Shown here: positions 34,501 through 49,500 of the stretch, one piece after another
Position numbering within the stretch: position 1 is the first letter of the stretch
Layout of the letters: each line of letters starts with the position of its first letter
NCBI RefSeq assembly: GCF_964355755.1
Contig: NC_092678.1
Span: 21,930,365-21,994,364, forward strand
Origin: Antedon mediterranea
Taxonomy: Eukaryota; Echinodermata; Crinoidea; Comatulida; Antedonidae
DNA length: 64,000 bases
Direction: 5' to 3'
Program-made: the position numbers and the translations under genes
Notes under the pieces: model-generated
The model's input: only the letters and a program-made list of their open reading frames with translations
The model's database searches: none
Told to the model about the DNA's origin: nothing

Positions 34501-37500
34501 TATGATGATTTTAGCAAGAGTATGACATGTGAACTATAATATCTCTAAGAGTGGAGGGATGGGAACAATAAAATATATTGCATACATCAACAACTGGCAA
34601 TCATTAGCAGCTTGTCTAGACTTCCAACAAGCAAGCAAAATCAATGACAAATGCTGGTACAATAAACTGACCAATCAGAGGACAAGGAATACAGGTTAGT
34701 AGGTCAAGTTGAATGACAAGTGTATTGTGACATCTACTTGTCACCTAGGTGACATTTATTTGTCACTTAGGTGACTGAAATTTACAAATTGATAGGCTGG
34801 TTATTGCAAAAAGCAATTTTATGCTTTAAAGACAAATTTTAAAGGGGGAGGTGGGATGCAGAAAAATAAAAACAGTACTATTAATTGTCCAGGGGTTTCT
34901 TGTGTGTTGAAGGCCTTAAATTCTTGGTTGAAAAGTTTGGGTGTCCCCACTCTCCTATGCCCTCAATGATTGCAATTCTCATCTTTAAAGGCCCACAACT
35001 CACCTTGAGTCCCCTGCATTTGCTACATACAACTTTCCGAGAATGAATAGCGCCACCAACGCAGTACAGCCACCGGATATATGATATAAACGTTTCTCTG
35101 CTAAAATCTGCTCATCCTACAAGTAAAACGTAAAAATATTTAATTAAACTTTTGAAAAAAAAGTTAAAGATGTATTGTCCCTCAAAAACATAAAACATAT
35201 AGATGAATAAAATCAGATTTTGAATAGGCCATTTTGCAGTTTTAATAAAGTTATTGAATTCACTTCTGTAGAAAAAAAAATCAACAAAAATAATTATTTC
35301 ATTGCATAAAAAGACAAAAGAAACGGTTAATTTTAACCAAAAATCATTGTCTGATAAACAATTTAGGAAATTTTTGCTTTAAATTAGGCCCCTACATATT
35401 TTTTTTCAGGAGAAATTGTTTTTTTCAATCCAGTTTTTTGGTCAAAGTGAATAACTATTGTGACATTAAAAAAATTGCACTATTCAACAAAAAAATGTAA
35501 ATAGGAAAAATATGTCTTTAAAAGAAACCTGCTTGTATATTATAACCATTATAAATATAAGGAAACCAAAAAATATAATTCAAGAACATTGTAAAATTAT
35601 TAATCTTATTCTACACATTTACGTCACTTTAAAATCTTGACCGTTTCAGAGGGTGTCCAGATCAACTTATTTCCTTTACTCATTCCTGCTGACCCATGGA
35701 ATGGCCAGATTTCAAATAATAAGGAAAAACAAACGGTTTCTTTAGTTATTTGATTTATATAGGAGTTTGTACAGACAAACTCATAAGTATGAAAAACTAA
35801 ATCAAACAGAAATGTAATGATAAAGACAAAAACAATGAATATTAAAGTGAACAGTTTAGATTTACTAAGTACAGTATCAATGCATTTTCATTTATTTCCA
35901 ACAGTTTTGAGTGACTTAAAGTTTGCCCAAGGAAAAGAACAGCCCGATAGGTGAGAACCCAACCACGAAATATCAACCACACAATTCCATTTTTTTAATA
36001 TCTACTTTTGATTGCATCTGTTGTGACTGACTGAAGACTGTATAAAATCTTGATTGATTTTTGTTTCTTTATTAAAGCATTGTGTTTCACCTATGACAGT
36101 CTTCCACTCAATGTGCGTTTTTGGCCTTAGGGTTATTGGTTGACACCTATCACATCCCCTTAGGCGACTACGCTTAACCTCAGGCCGCTTTCAATCAGAA
36201 TGGAGTGAAGCGCAGAATGCTAATCAATGGACTCAAATGACAATCTACTGTAAATATGATGGATCAACTAGTTTTTTTTTAAACAATGTTTTAAGTCTTT
36301 TGTCTATCCAGGATCTCTAATTTTTAGGTCCATGTTCTATCTGATAATGAGTTTAAATTATAGTCCTATGCCATCAGAAAAGGTAAGAAAAACAACTTGA
36401 CTAAATTGTCTGCAACAATCTAACTATCAAACTAGTTCCCAAATATGGTGGTGATATACCCAAATATGGTATCTCTAGTAATGTGAAATCATGATGTCCA
36501 TATATTGGCATATCACAATTTTTTGTCACATAAAGTTTGATAGTGTGGACAGAGCTAAAAAGTAAAAAACAAATTTGGGTAATAATATCTTCACCATACA
36601 AATAAAAAAACAAACCAAATAGAAATCACATCATTATTTTCTCTCAAAGTCTTCATTTTTGGTTAAAATATTATTTAATATTGTAAATTAATTTAAAAAC
36701 TATGCCATGTAAAACGTCTCAACTATTTTGAAATTGAAAATAAAGCTAAAATAGAAACATTTCCATCAGGAAATATTGGAGAAAGTATAGGATTGCTGTG
36801 CATGGATTTGATTCCAATGGGAACGGGCTGTAATTAACAGGCTTAATTAACTTGGGATAGATTAATTATCAACTTATTTTGATATTTCAAAAATTGTCAA
36901 CTAAAATAAAACCTGTTATATTTCATTCACAGTATTTTGAAGTATAGTTTGTTATTATGTCTATAAAGTAGAGTAGAAAAATGTTAACTTCTCCTTTGGG
37001 GACTTCCTTACTCACGAGACACCACTAAAGGCAACATTTTCTTGTGAAATATAGGCTGTATAACACTATGGTCAACCCATATAATAATTCAGGACACCTC
37101 TATTAAGTTAAATTTTGCAGTATAAACAAAACTCTGTCTACACTATCAAATTGTATGTGACAAAAAAATGTGATGTGACCATATATGGACACGATGATGT
37201 TATATTATTACCATATTTAACCATATCATTACCATTTGGGTACATCACACTTTTTTTGTCAAACTAGTTTGATAGTGTAGATCGAGATTTAGACTAAATA
37301 AAAATATGGGCACAACACTACCATATTTGGGCCCATCACACTTTTTGTCTGGTTTGATAGTGTAGACAGAGCTTAATACTTGTGGATATAACAACAATGT
37401 ATGATTAGTGTACAAATATGGGCACAACACTACAGTACCATATTTGGGCACATCACACTTTTTGTCTGGTTTGATAGTGTAGACAGAGCTTAATACTTGT

Positions 37501-40500
37501 GGATATAACAACAATGTATGATTAGTGTACAAATATGGGCACAACACTACCATATTTGGGCACATCACACTTTTGTCTGGTTTGATAGTGTAGACAGAGC
37601 TTAATACTTGTGGATTATATAACAACAATGTATGATTAGTGTACAAATAAAAATTACTGACTTTAATATCATATTAGTATTAGAATGATGTTGTTGTATT
37701 ACAGTAAATAAAGAATTTTTGAATAATTACTAATATTAACATTTTTATATATTTTGTATAATAATAAATCAAATATTATCCTATCTTTTTTCCCTGCCAT
37801 TCATAGAAATCATCTTGATTTTAAAAGAAAACAAAACTGTTGAGAAAGATTATAAAATCAAAGTTTAATTGGTAATTTATAAACAGAACGATGTAGGTTT
37901 CTTTGTTGAATTTCATCGCTTGATTTCATCTTCTCAGACAAAATAAACATGAATGTATCAATCGTATTCGTTAATCTAATTAGAAAACAAGAGGTTTTTT
38001 CCCCTTCAAAATCCACATGACCTTTCATTTCGCCGAGGTAAAGTAGGACAGAGAAAAAAGTTAACTAGCGTGTGAGCGTGTTTATACGACTGAATCACAG
38101 ATGAGATGAAAGTCAATGAGAGGATAATGATGCTGACGTAGATACTCCTCTCGATGAGTGTCCTTCTTGTCTACTTAGCCTTATTACGACGACAAGACCT
38201 GTGCATGTATCCGCCTAGAAACAAATACCGAATGTTAACACAAATTGTTTTTGTGCCTTTCCTATAGCGCCCTGGTTATAAATCCCAGAGGTGTGATTAA
38301 ACCTAGCTTGAGCAAAACAGAAATGTGAATATTTTATTTTGTTTTAAAAAGAGTATTTTGTGTGTGTAAGTAAATTGTATGTTATTAAATTGGAAAATTA
38401 GTTTTAACAACTTTTTTTAACATTAACAATACTGAGAAAAAAATGTTACTGTTACTATAATTGAACATTGCATTTTGATTGTGTTTTATTTTAACAACAA
38501 ATGCTGTTTTAAATCATAATTCTGACAATATAATTTTAATTTACTGTAACTATATCTACTATAAACATCACATTTCTTTCAGTGTTAGTTTTACTGTGAC
38601 TCTCTGAGTGATATAGAAATGTCACAGTACAAATGGTTCAACTTGTGAAATAAAACCTCATCTCTCATTTCATGAAATTATTTGTACCATTGCACTCATC
38701 AACATTTATTATTTGTATACTATTGTACATTCAGCTTTCTGAAAAACATGTTGAAGACTTTGTGTCATGCAAGGCTATAGGAATTTGAAAACCAATGTGT
38801 AGTGTGTGCGTTCTAGACTCCGCCCTGTTAAATAGTACTCAACTCATGAAATATTCACAGACCTAGCAACTTCGAAAAATAAAATATTGGGAAGTTTTAT
38901 GGAAATATAGAGGGTGCTATAATACTACATCAAACCATAGATGGCGCTATAAAAAAACCTGAAAATATTGGCAAATATAATGCACGCCGGAGGCGAATAA
39001 TGCGTTGGAAACTATAACGAATGATTATAAACATTATACAGACCGATTTTCTTTTTTTATCTTTTTTTTAAAACCATATTTAATGAGGGTGATCCATCCA
39101 GCTATTGCTGATCATTAGGGACCCTCAGATGTTCACAAGACAAACATACACAAGATGCTCTACATAAACAAAGTCTTATTACAAGTCTTTGGGAGTGGAG
39201 TAATTTGGTCCTTAAAAGAAATCCTGACATGTGATGGGACTTGAACCCAGGACCCTTGGAGTGGTAGCCAAGCATCATAACCACCAAGCCACAACTCTAC
39301 TCTAATACGATATACTTAGTATGTTTTTTATTCTCTTATTAATATCTAGAGTAATATAAATTATGTATACATATCAGGAGATTTCTTTTTGGTTTATCTA
39401 AAATATCGGGGGAAATTGGATTTTAACGGGAGAGGAGCAGATGACTCAATATTGAGAGACTCTCCCCATTATCAGAAGAGTTGGGAGGTCTGTATTCTTT
39501 CCATTCAATTTCAACTCATAAACATTCATTACTTGTATAAATAATATAGACTTTGACAATCATTGACTGTACAATAATGAAAATTAGGTCATCCAACCTA
39601 AGCGTTTGTTGCGTTTTAAGTATTTTATTTCCGGAGCTCCATCCAAGGGGGAAAGAATAGCTCATTCTTGTGCTATGTTTACGCTATCATAGGTAAGTCA
39701 ATTTGTACTTTAAAGATAATCTGTTTTGTGTAAATTTACAATAAAAACGTTGAATTTGTTTGCAATGCTTGGAATAATGTAATAATACAGTATACTATTA
39801 CTAGTTTAGTATATTTATTTCACCTTTTGTGTAAAGTACTACTTTTGCATTCCTTTATGCTAGGCCTACTGTATCATAACACTAGAAGTATTCATTGTAC
39901 AGTAATATAATAGACCAGAAGCCTAGAGGTGTCAGCCTAGCTAGAAAGTTAATAAATTTCTATTGGCCTGTGGCAATTATCTACGTACATATCAATGTAT
40001 CAACATTTTGGCGCATTTTTTTTGTGGGTGTGGCTAGGATGGAAATTGTAAATGATCTAGTTCATTTTTGGAGAGTGGGGGTGTTTGACAGGGTCAGTGG
40101 CGGGCACAATCCACCACTGAAAATGTTTGGCAATGGTCATTCATGATAGGTATAAGTTTATTGAACATTTTCTCAACAGTTTTCAGCTGATCTAGATCAT
40201 TTTATTCTTTAAAATGTTTCCCCCTAGCCACACTAACACTAGATATAGACAATTGCCACACACAGTAGAAGGCATAGAAATCGGTTGACTTTCTACAGGC
40301 TGACAACTCTGGGCTCTGCTCTGTTAGGTCATGTGACTATAGAAGTATACTGTACTTAACATTAATCTGCTAGCATCTCATAACTTTTCTAATTGCAGGA
40401 CAGTGAGTTCACTTGCTCTCCCATTTCGTTTGAGATTTATTTGTGCATCAGGTACGGTACAAAGAAAGTATCAAGTTCCTTTCAATTTACACAAGTTTGT

Positions 40501-43500
40501 TTCATGTGAGGGATGTTTTAGTATTTTTATTTATTAATTACAGATAAAATGGAGAAACTACTTGTATGCTTGATACTGTTTGTTGCTACATCAGTAGCAA
40601 CTAACAAGACCTGTAAACTGAACAGTAATGCGACATTTGATTTTTTAAAAATGCATTGTCCAGAGGGGATAACATTCTTCAAGGATGATATAGAGGTGGT
40701 GGTCAATAGTCGCATCAAAGTAGATGATCTTAACAAGGATTTTGGGCACTTCTCTCTGATTATCCGAAACATAACTCTGAACGATATGGGATGGTACACA
40801 GCCAGGTGCACAGGCAATGACATGTCAACAATTGGTGGCTATCTCACAGTACTTGATCAGACCCACGACAAGAACCAGCACAACAACCAAGGCGCTGATC
40901 ATGAAGGACTTGAATCAAGTACTACTTACGTTCCGGAGAATTCTGCGCACAAGATAAATGGTCACATTTACATTTATATTATTGTGATTATTGTTATTAG
41001 TTTGCTGTACTATTTGTGTAGGGTTTGCAAAAAAAGAAAATACAAATTGGTGACAGAACTGGCTAAAATTAGTTCCATACACTCATAGCAACTCCAGATT
41101 TAGTTTAGGGTGTGCACCTTTTCCACTGCATACTAAAATTCATTTGATTTTACAAAAAATAGATTAAAATGTGGGGTTAAATAAACATTCATAAGGCTGA
41201 ACAAGGATTGTTATTATTATTGGACAGTATATTACAGTAGGTAATAATAATAATAATAATAATATAATGGTATTCGATTCAATGGTTTAATTTTAAACAG
41301 GCTGAGCGTATTAAAACCAGTTTAACTCCACATCTATAGTTTAATAGGGGTATGCCTTCTCTCTATGTACTTAATTTACATAAATATTTATTGAAAAATT
41401 GGGTTAAAAAAGTACATTCATAATGAGGATGAAGTGAGAACATTATTATTAAATTTACATTATAATTTATATATAATGTTTATCAATTCCAATTTGTATT
41501 AGGCTTCCTCATGGTCTTCTAGGACAATGACAAAATACTGTAATATTGAAAATAACTTAATGTAGGTTAAAATAAACAATGGAAAACAAGGTAGTATTGG
41601 AAAATGTCAAACTATAGGGTTCTGTGTTTGAAAATAGTCCTACTTTTCAGAGGCAAATTAATTAATTTTGTTTAAAGTAGCAATGCACACTGTAATAAAA
41701 AATATTTACACTCTTTTGTGTGAAAAAAAGTTGATGTCCTTGCAAATAACTGTTAAGATATTTATTTTATAATTAAGTGATGATATTGTAAAATGCCTAT
41801 TAAACTATGCATTAAAATATTAACATTATTTCCATTGAAATAGGTACTAATTACAGTAATAATTGTACAGTAGTTGAATCCTGGCTAAATAGGATAGTGT
41901 TACCTGATGGTAGTTCTTTCTTTGATCACGATTACTTTCTTTCAAATTATCATTATTTTCCTTTATTTATTACGGTCCTACTAAGAATATAACGCACACT
42001 GCCTTTGTCTGCAGTTAGGGAGATATATAAAAGTGTACTATGTTAGCATAAACTGAAGCAAACTTTTAAAATGAATAGTGAAATAACATGCCATCTTCCC
42101 TAGAGCTAATCTCACTGGTCGCTAAAACTTGGCCTTCTGGGACACACCACCAACCAATCAAACCTTTCCTTTCTCAATTACGTTATGGATTAACAAAAAC
42201 AACTTTCACGTTCACGAAGCTTCTGGCATTATTCAAACTTTATAAAACTTTAAAATCTAAAAAGTGAATAACCTTTTAAAAATATATCAATTAAAAATAG
42301 ACAGGAAAAAAATGATCTCGTTGTTTCAATTTGTGGGATGGTAATTAACAAGAAACTTAATTACCAAAATGACTTTTATAAATTTTCTATCTGCCGTTTT
42401 ATGAGTTATTTGTTTCTCTTCTGTCAATTTAACAAATTAAATCAAATTGTTAATAAATTTGTTGAGTTAAAAACAGAATTTTGTATAAAAAATTGTGAAA
42501 TCTGAAATAAAGCATCTTTCATTGAAATTGATACGTTTTCCTTTATATTAAAACATTTTTTAAATATCTTAAAGGTTAATTGTCATTCGATAACCTACTG
42601 TATGGATACTCCAGAAACCATTTACACTTATTTAGGCTATGCTGAAAAACATTACGGATACTCCTTAAAATACCACTTAAAAGAAAATATTTTGAAATTG
42701 GCTTATGTGAAATATTTAGTACTACATTTGAGCAACAATATTTCACTTGAGTGCGATTTCTGTTGAATTGGAACAGAGAAAAACAGGAACCTAGAAATTA
42801 ATTTTAAACTTCTAGTATTACCATCAGATTTTTCACTGCAAAAATTGGGGTAGTTGCAATAAGCTGCACTTTATGAGCATGTGCAGATGTTCTAAACGCT
42901 CCATTGTACTTCATACTGTAGGCTTTATACCAGATAGTAGTAGTACAATCCATATTTGTTTGAATGCTACATAAATATTACAGTATCTACTGTATATCAT
43001 AAATACATAGTGGGTTCGCGCATGTATCTCACTCAGCCTAGCCTGAACTTGCTGTCTCCTTTCCTCATCCTATCCTTTCTGGCAGGCACTCTATAATTTT
43101 TGTGAATGCTAAACACATGTTATTATATCATAAATACATAAGTAGGTTCGTGTATCTCTCACTCAGTCGAGCCTAAACTTGCCGTATCTATAAATCCTTC
43201 ATGGTAACTGAATAATTTTTCTGAACTTTAAATAAATATTATTATATCATAAATACATTCAATAAGTGAAGTGGGTTGGTGCATATATCACTCTAGTAAG
43301 TCTAGGCTATACTTGACAGTACGTTTTGATTGATTAGATTAGCCCGTTTCCGCAACAATCTCGCACGACAAGAATTAATCAGCCTTAGGGTATCAGTTAA
43401 ATCAATTTGGGTAAATGGATGCTATGGCTGTATAGTCCTACGTAGAGCATTTCTACAAAAAAGTGTGAAAAAGTACCAAAATTACATTATTTATCTTCTT

Positions 43501-46500
43501 TATAGGGAAAATTCAGGGAAATCTAAATAAAAGACACTTTTTTGGTATGGAAGGCATCCCTATAATAGTGATTCTATTGTAAATTCTATGTTGAAAGCAT
43601 GATGCACAAATAAATTTTCTTTAAATGCGTTAAGCTCTGTCTACACTATCAAACATGATGTGCCAAAAAATGTGATGTGCCATTGGCCATGATGTCATTT
43701 CACTACCATTTAAGCATACAGTATCACTACCATGTTTGGTAACATTGCACTTTTCTTGTCAAACTAGTTTGATAGTGTAGACAGAGCTTTATTGAATTGC
43801 ATATTTTTATGGCATGAATTCTCAAAACAATCTGGTGGTATATGAATAGAGAACTAGCCTACACGATAAGGTGTACTTGCTTACATGTCAGAGGTCTGGG
43901 ATCAATTCCTGATCCAATCATATCTAGCCTAAGATTGAACATTACCTGTACTAAACTGGTGTGTCATGCACTTTACATATAATACAAATTACAATACATT
44001 ACAACTGTACTGCAGTTTGGTTTAGGGAAAAATAATTCTATATTAATTATTATCTTTGTTTTTTGTTTACACAACAATAAAATAAATTACTACCGTGCCC
44101 TTGAACGGTTGGTTGGCAGAGCCAGCACAGTATCAGCCGATGGACTAATTAACATTTTTATTGAAGTTCTATTCCCAATGGCTTTAAGAAGCTTTTCTTT
44201 GACGTAACAGTGTATAAATTGCTTACAATTAAAATTTTCTTTCATACTGTAGGTACTTGAGGTTATTTTCAACGCATTTCCCAGTAGGATTAAAATGTTG
44301 TCATATCAGCGTACGTATCTAGTCAAGCGTATCATAGACTTTATCAACTTCCACTCCTATAACTACCCACTCGTATTTATTATCCAATCAGATGCTTCGA
44401 TCTCTTTCACTATCACAATTTGAAAAACATATTCTATATAGCTGAAATTGGATGTAATTTCAATCAACTGAAAGTGTGTTGGGAAATTGATTTTATAGAA
44501 AGCAAGAAAAGAAAAAAAAAAGAAAGGACATTTTACTCAGTTTAACATAATAAAAGTAAATTAAACCATTATGAATATAAGTCAATTGTAGTTATAAATA
44601 TAAATTAATTATTCATTATTCAATCTTTCTATTTCAGAATCACTGGTCCATAAAAAGAAAAATTATTAAAAATAAAAAATAAATAAGACTGTATAAATGT
44701 ACCATACACACAACTTCTTCAAATGTTTTTGAAACAAAAAAAAAAAGATTTTCAAAATATTAGGGACATTAAATGGAGAGGAGAAGGGGGTGGGGGGGGG
44801 GATAGGGAGGAGTAGAAGATATTATACCGGAATTTAAACCACAAAAAAGCTTTATGAGAAAAGTAAAAGTTTTTTTGTGATGATAGACACACAGACAGAC
44901 ATTAGGACCAAAATAAATGGGATGGAGAGGTGAGATTTTATTAAAAAAACATAATTGAGAAAAAAAAATGTTTTTGTATGAAAAGTGAAAGCCACCCAGA
45001 GAGAGGAAAGAATCAAGTGTGTGTTGCGATTAGACAGGAAAGGGGTAAAAAGAGGATGATTACAAGCGTATAGTAAGGGGTGATAAAAAGTAATTAATAT
45101 TAAAAATGTTATCTTTATCACCTACAGGCCAGCAAACCATGGTAGAATCTAAAACAATGATAACATTTTGAGACAACTTTGTGTTTCACTGAGATAAAAT
45201 TATGAAGATTTAACGGAAAACAAAAAAGTTATCATATCACATTTGAGAGACAACATCCTCCAAAATAAATTTATAAATAATTTAAAATAAAATCTAAATG
45301 TATTATGATGTTTTAATAATTAATAGAAGATTAAAAATGTATTTTCAACATGGAGTGTTTTCAATGTAAAGCTCTATCTACACTATCAAACTTTATGTGA
45401 CAGAAAAATGTGATGTGTCCATATTGACATGATGATGTCATATCACTACCATATTTGAACATACTGTACCACTACCATATTTGGGCACATCACACTTTCT
45501 TTGTGTTGAATACAGTAGTTTATCCTATCCTACAGTATATACTCATTTTTACTGGAGTAACCATTCTAAAGTTTCGTGGAAATTAATTTAAACATGTGCT
45601 GCACTGTACTTTCTCTATTAACTCAGAAAACATACAGATAAAGATAAAGTTACGCAAACATATAATCAAAACTAAATTTGATACTTACCATTTCGTGGAA
45701 CGAGCTCTCCAGAGCACCGATAATGAGGCTATCAATAGGAATGTCTCTTTCGTTTAACGGCCATTTCTGGCGTCTCTTTGAATCGCTCCGACTTAGGTAG
45801 TTTAAATCTTCGGGAATCTGCGGTTGGAGTAGCTCCTGGATATCCCATAAATGTTGTTGAATATGTAAATGAAGCAGGTGACGGGCGGTGAGCGCGGCCC
45901 CGGAACCAGCATGACCGTCAAACACGCCGAAATATGAACATGAAATATCGATTGGCTCCTGCACAGAAATTAAAACAAATAATAATAATATAATAATTCA
46001 CATTAATTATTGTTTAAATAAGAATTTATTTCTGAAGCTCTGTCTACACTATCAAATTTTATGTGACAAAAAAAATGTGATGTGACCATATATGGACATG
46101 ATGATGACATACTCTACTGTACCTCTACCTTATTTGGTTAAATATCACTACCATATTTGACCATGTCACACTTTTTTTTGTCAAACTAGTTTGATAGTGT
46201 AGACAGAGCTTAAAGCCCTGTTGGCACTTGTACAAATGTTGGACCCACATTGCTAACTAAAGCGCATACAAGTTTCATTGAGCTATTACAGTTTTCACCA
46301 CTTCCCCATCAACCCCGACTCCCTCCCTCCTTTCTCTTATTATTACCCACTTCTGGTATTTTAGAATCATTGAGAGATTTTTATCAAAACCGAACCAACA
46401 CCAATGTCATTCTAGATGAATCACAAAGTACAGTGACTTCAGAGTGAAGATGAGCATCCTGCCCCCTCCCAGGGGAACATTTGAATCACCCTTGTACATG

Positions 46501-49500
46501 AAAAGGGTGACAATTATGGGGACAATTGAAAGAATGCTGTTTTAGTATATAATTATGGTTTAATTAAAGCTCTGTCTACACTATCAAACTATACACATAG
46601 TGATATGACATCATCATGTCCATAACTCTTTTTTCACATAAAGTTTGATAGTGTAGATAGAGCTAAATCAAACATCGGAAATGTGGTATTTATTTGGAAG
46701 GTTATTTTACCAATGTTTAAATGCATTTGTATAGATTCAGGATGTAATGAAGATTTTAATTGTTTTTACTACAGGATGGACGTTTCTATTTTTGTACAAT
46801 TTGTCCTTTAAAAGATTTTAAAATTGTAAACTTACATTAAAATTAATATTATTGTATGGTGGTAGTTTATTACTTTATTGAAATGGTTCATTGATGGGGC
46901 AAAAAATTGGTGAACTAGAGGGATTAGGGAGGGCTTAACATTAAGGATGTTTAGTTGTAAATGTCTATCCCTTTTTAAAAATTAAAATATATTTTATAAT
47001 AAAGGTTGTAGTGTATACAAGTTGGGAGGCAATTTTTATTCATTTAAAAGAAGGGAAATGGATTTTCTGTTGTTTGGAGAGATATTATCAAAACATTCAG
47101 CTCACTTACTTTAACATTCAAATTCTTCCAAAATAGCATAAATTGAAATCGTACTGTAGAAATAGCAGACGGAATAAAATCAATTTTTCAAATTCTTCAG
47201 TTATAAATTCATATCTCGTAATTGTTATCAAATTGTTTACCAAGGTCTGTTGACCTGAATGACCTCAGGACTCATCAACGCTCAATTAGCAAGGAAGTGT
47301 AAACTATGACGACTGAATCACTCGCTGAAGTTGTGTGTTGTGGCAGAGTAACTTATAAATTAGATAAAAGTAATCGATATCTTATGTTACGTTTTAAACC
47401 CCAATAGGACTAGAAATATGTTTATTGTTATATTCATTTTAATATTGTCCTAAACAAACATTGAAAATTAATTTATAACCAGAAAATGGGTATTTGTTTC
47501 ATAGATCTATTCTTAAGCTCTGTCTACACTATAAAACTTCATGTGACAACTGTGCTCATATTATGGACATGATGATGTCATATCACTACCATATTATTTG
47601 GGCACATCAAACATTTTTTGTCTAGTTTGATAGTGTAGACAAGGCTTTAGACATTGTTATCTCCTCGTATCAGTAGTAGTTTTAGTAGTAAACAAATTTT
47701 ATAAGGATATAGTTTAAAATATTGAACATTTCTGAAAGCATGCTACAAGAAAGTCAGCGAATCCGATGATACTGATATCAACAATTAAGAAATTAATTAA
47801 TATAATATCTAACATCCTGTATAGCATTATTGGGTATTTTATTCATTTTATATTATGATACTGCAAACTATTAGTTTGTTTTTAACAAATAATAACAAAT
47901 TATGAGATATCGTTTAGAAAAACAATTGATAACATGCGTTCCTCCGGGCTGTCTACACCCTTCCACTTCTCTATGTATGTTTTGTGGGGGGTGGGAAGGA
48001 TCCCATCCCCTGTTCAGTCCCCTTCACCATGTCCTCAATTATACTAGAGCCCGTTCGGACGGAACAAATTTACACGTGTAATGGTCGCGTGTGGTGTAAA
48101 TTTGGAGATATACTGAGATTTTTCAATTACACCTTAAACCGCAAGCTGATTAACCGCAAGATAAGGAGCAATTTGACCTTAATAGTGTAAAGAGATGCAT
48201 GAAATATGACCCTACTGGGTATTTTTTCGTTAGTTTACATGTGTAAATTGTTCATCGTCCAAACGATCACTGATTACACATGTTAAAGTTACACATGTAA
48301 CTGATTTTACGTCCGAACACAGCCCTAGACTGGACTCAGGATAGTCTATGTACAGTAGATGTACTATGAAACGATGTCCATCAAATCAGACTCAGTTGGA
48401 GCAACTTTAGAAAAACTCAATCTTCATCAGTTTGCAATACTTACAATTTCAGTGCAAGTTGCCTCGACTCCGTCGGGACTTGTTGTATTAATGTGTTCCA
48501 TTAGTTTTGCTTTCAATTTAAAATGACATGCTATAGCTTGGTCTTCATTACACCTTGTTTTACCACCATTTATAACTCTAAAATAAACAAAAAATATTGA
48601 TGTAGTTTTTAGACTATACCATTTAACTATAGGGATGGATAAAGGCTTTTATTGGTTTATCCAGGTAACCTAGGCACATTTGCCATGATGATATAAAATA
48701 ATTAGTGTTTACTCAACGCGATGCAATTTTCGCAACGCATGAGATTTTAAATAGAACAATCAAACGTTATATTCAATTTTTAATGCTTTGGTCCACTTTG
48801 ATTGATTGATATATGGTAACTATATCTGTAGGGTAAATATTAATTGTACAACTTTACTACAGTACCATAAATCTGTATAAAAATCAAAGAATTTGTATAT
48901 TGCCAAGAAATTTGGCTCCTATTTACAAGATGCTTAGATTACACACATCTATATCGTTCGATATTGTCCACAAATTGAAAGGTTATAAAACTTTGCCACA
49001 GATAGTGTTTAATACCGTACGATCCACGACATAATTGATTTCGTGAATATTAGATGGCACAGCGTGGTAATTCACCCATTAATTTTGACAACTGCTAGCA
49101 ATAATACACCTGAAATTAAAGGTCAATACAATAATTGAAAAGGTCGTTTGTGATGAAATATTTTAACTATAACGATTCACCTAAAAAATGACATTTGCAC
49201 AACCGTTTTGAAAGAAGTGTGAACTAGCTATAGTTAACATCAGCTGCCTTTTAGACTGGATCACTACAATCGAATCAATGTCTTTACAGTACTTACGAAC
49301 TATTACTGTAATTAAGAGGTTATTGCTATTCAGCTTTTACCAAAAAATGGTATTAATAATAAATATTAATAAGTTAAATTTTGGTATGATACTGGTTTAA
49401 AAATTTGTTATTAATCTTTATCTTGCTTGTACATGGGTTTGAATCCCAGAGAAAATCTATTTATAAACACACACTGAGTAGGCACTGTACATGTACACCC

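Noticed and set aside
37245-37646. 133-codon minus-strand frame with repeated [20 protein letters not shown]
   Set aside because: It is the translation of the tandem MITE-end array at 37309-37645.
40094-40118. CAGTGG...CCACTG short inverted pair suggesting a hAT remnant
   Set aside because: Only 25 bp in total with no target duplication. Too short to call.
40527-40823. 98-codon minus-strand frame opposite the Ig gene
   Set aside because: Shadow of the plus-strand Ig coding sequence, which has a signal peptide, Ig motif and transmembrane helix.
49424-49500. B-box-like GGGTTTGAATCCC suggesting a tRNA or SINE
   Set aside because: No matching A box or cloverleaf arm upstream. At most a SINE fragment, too weak to annotate.
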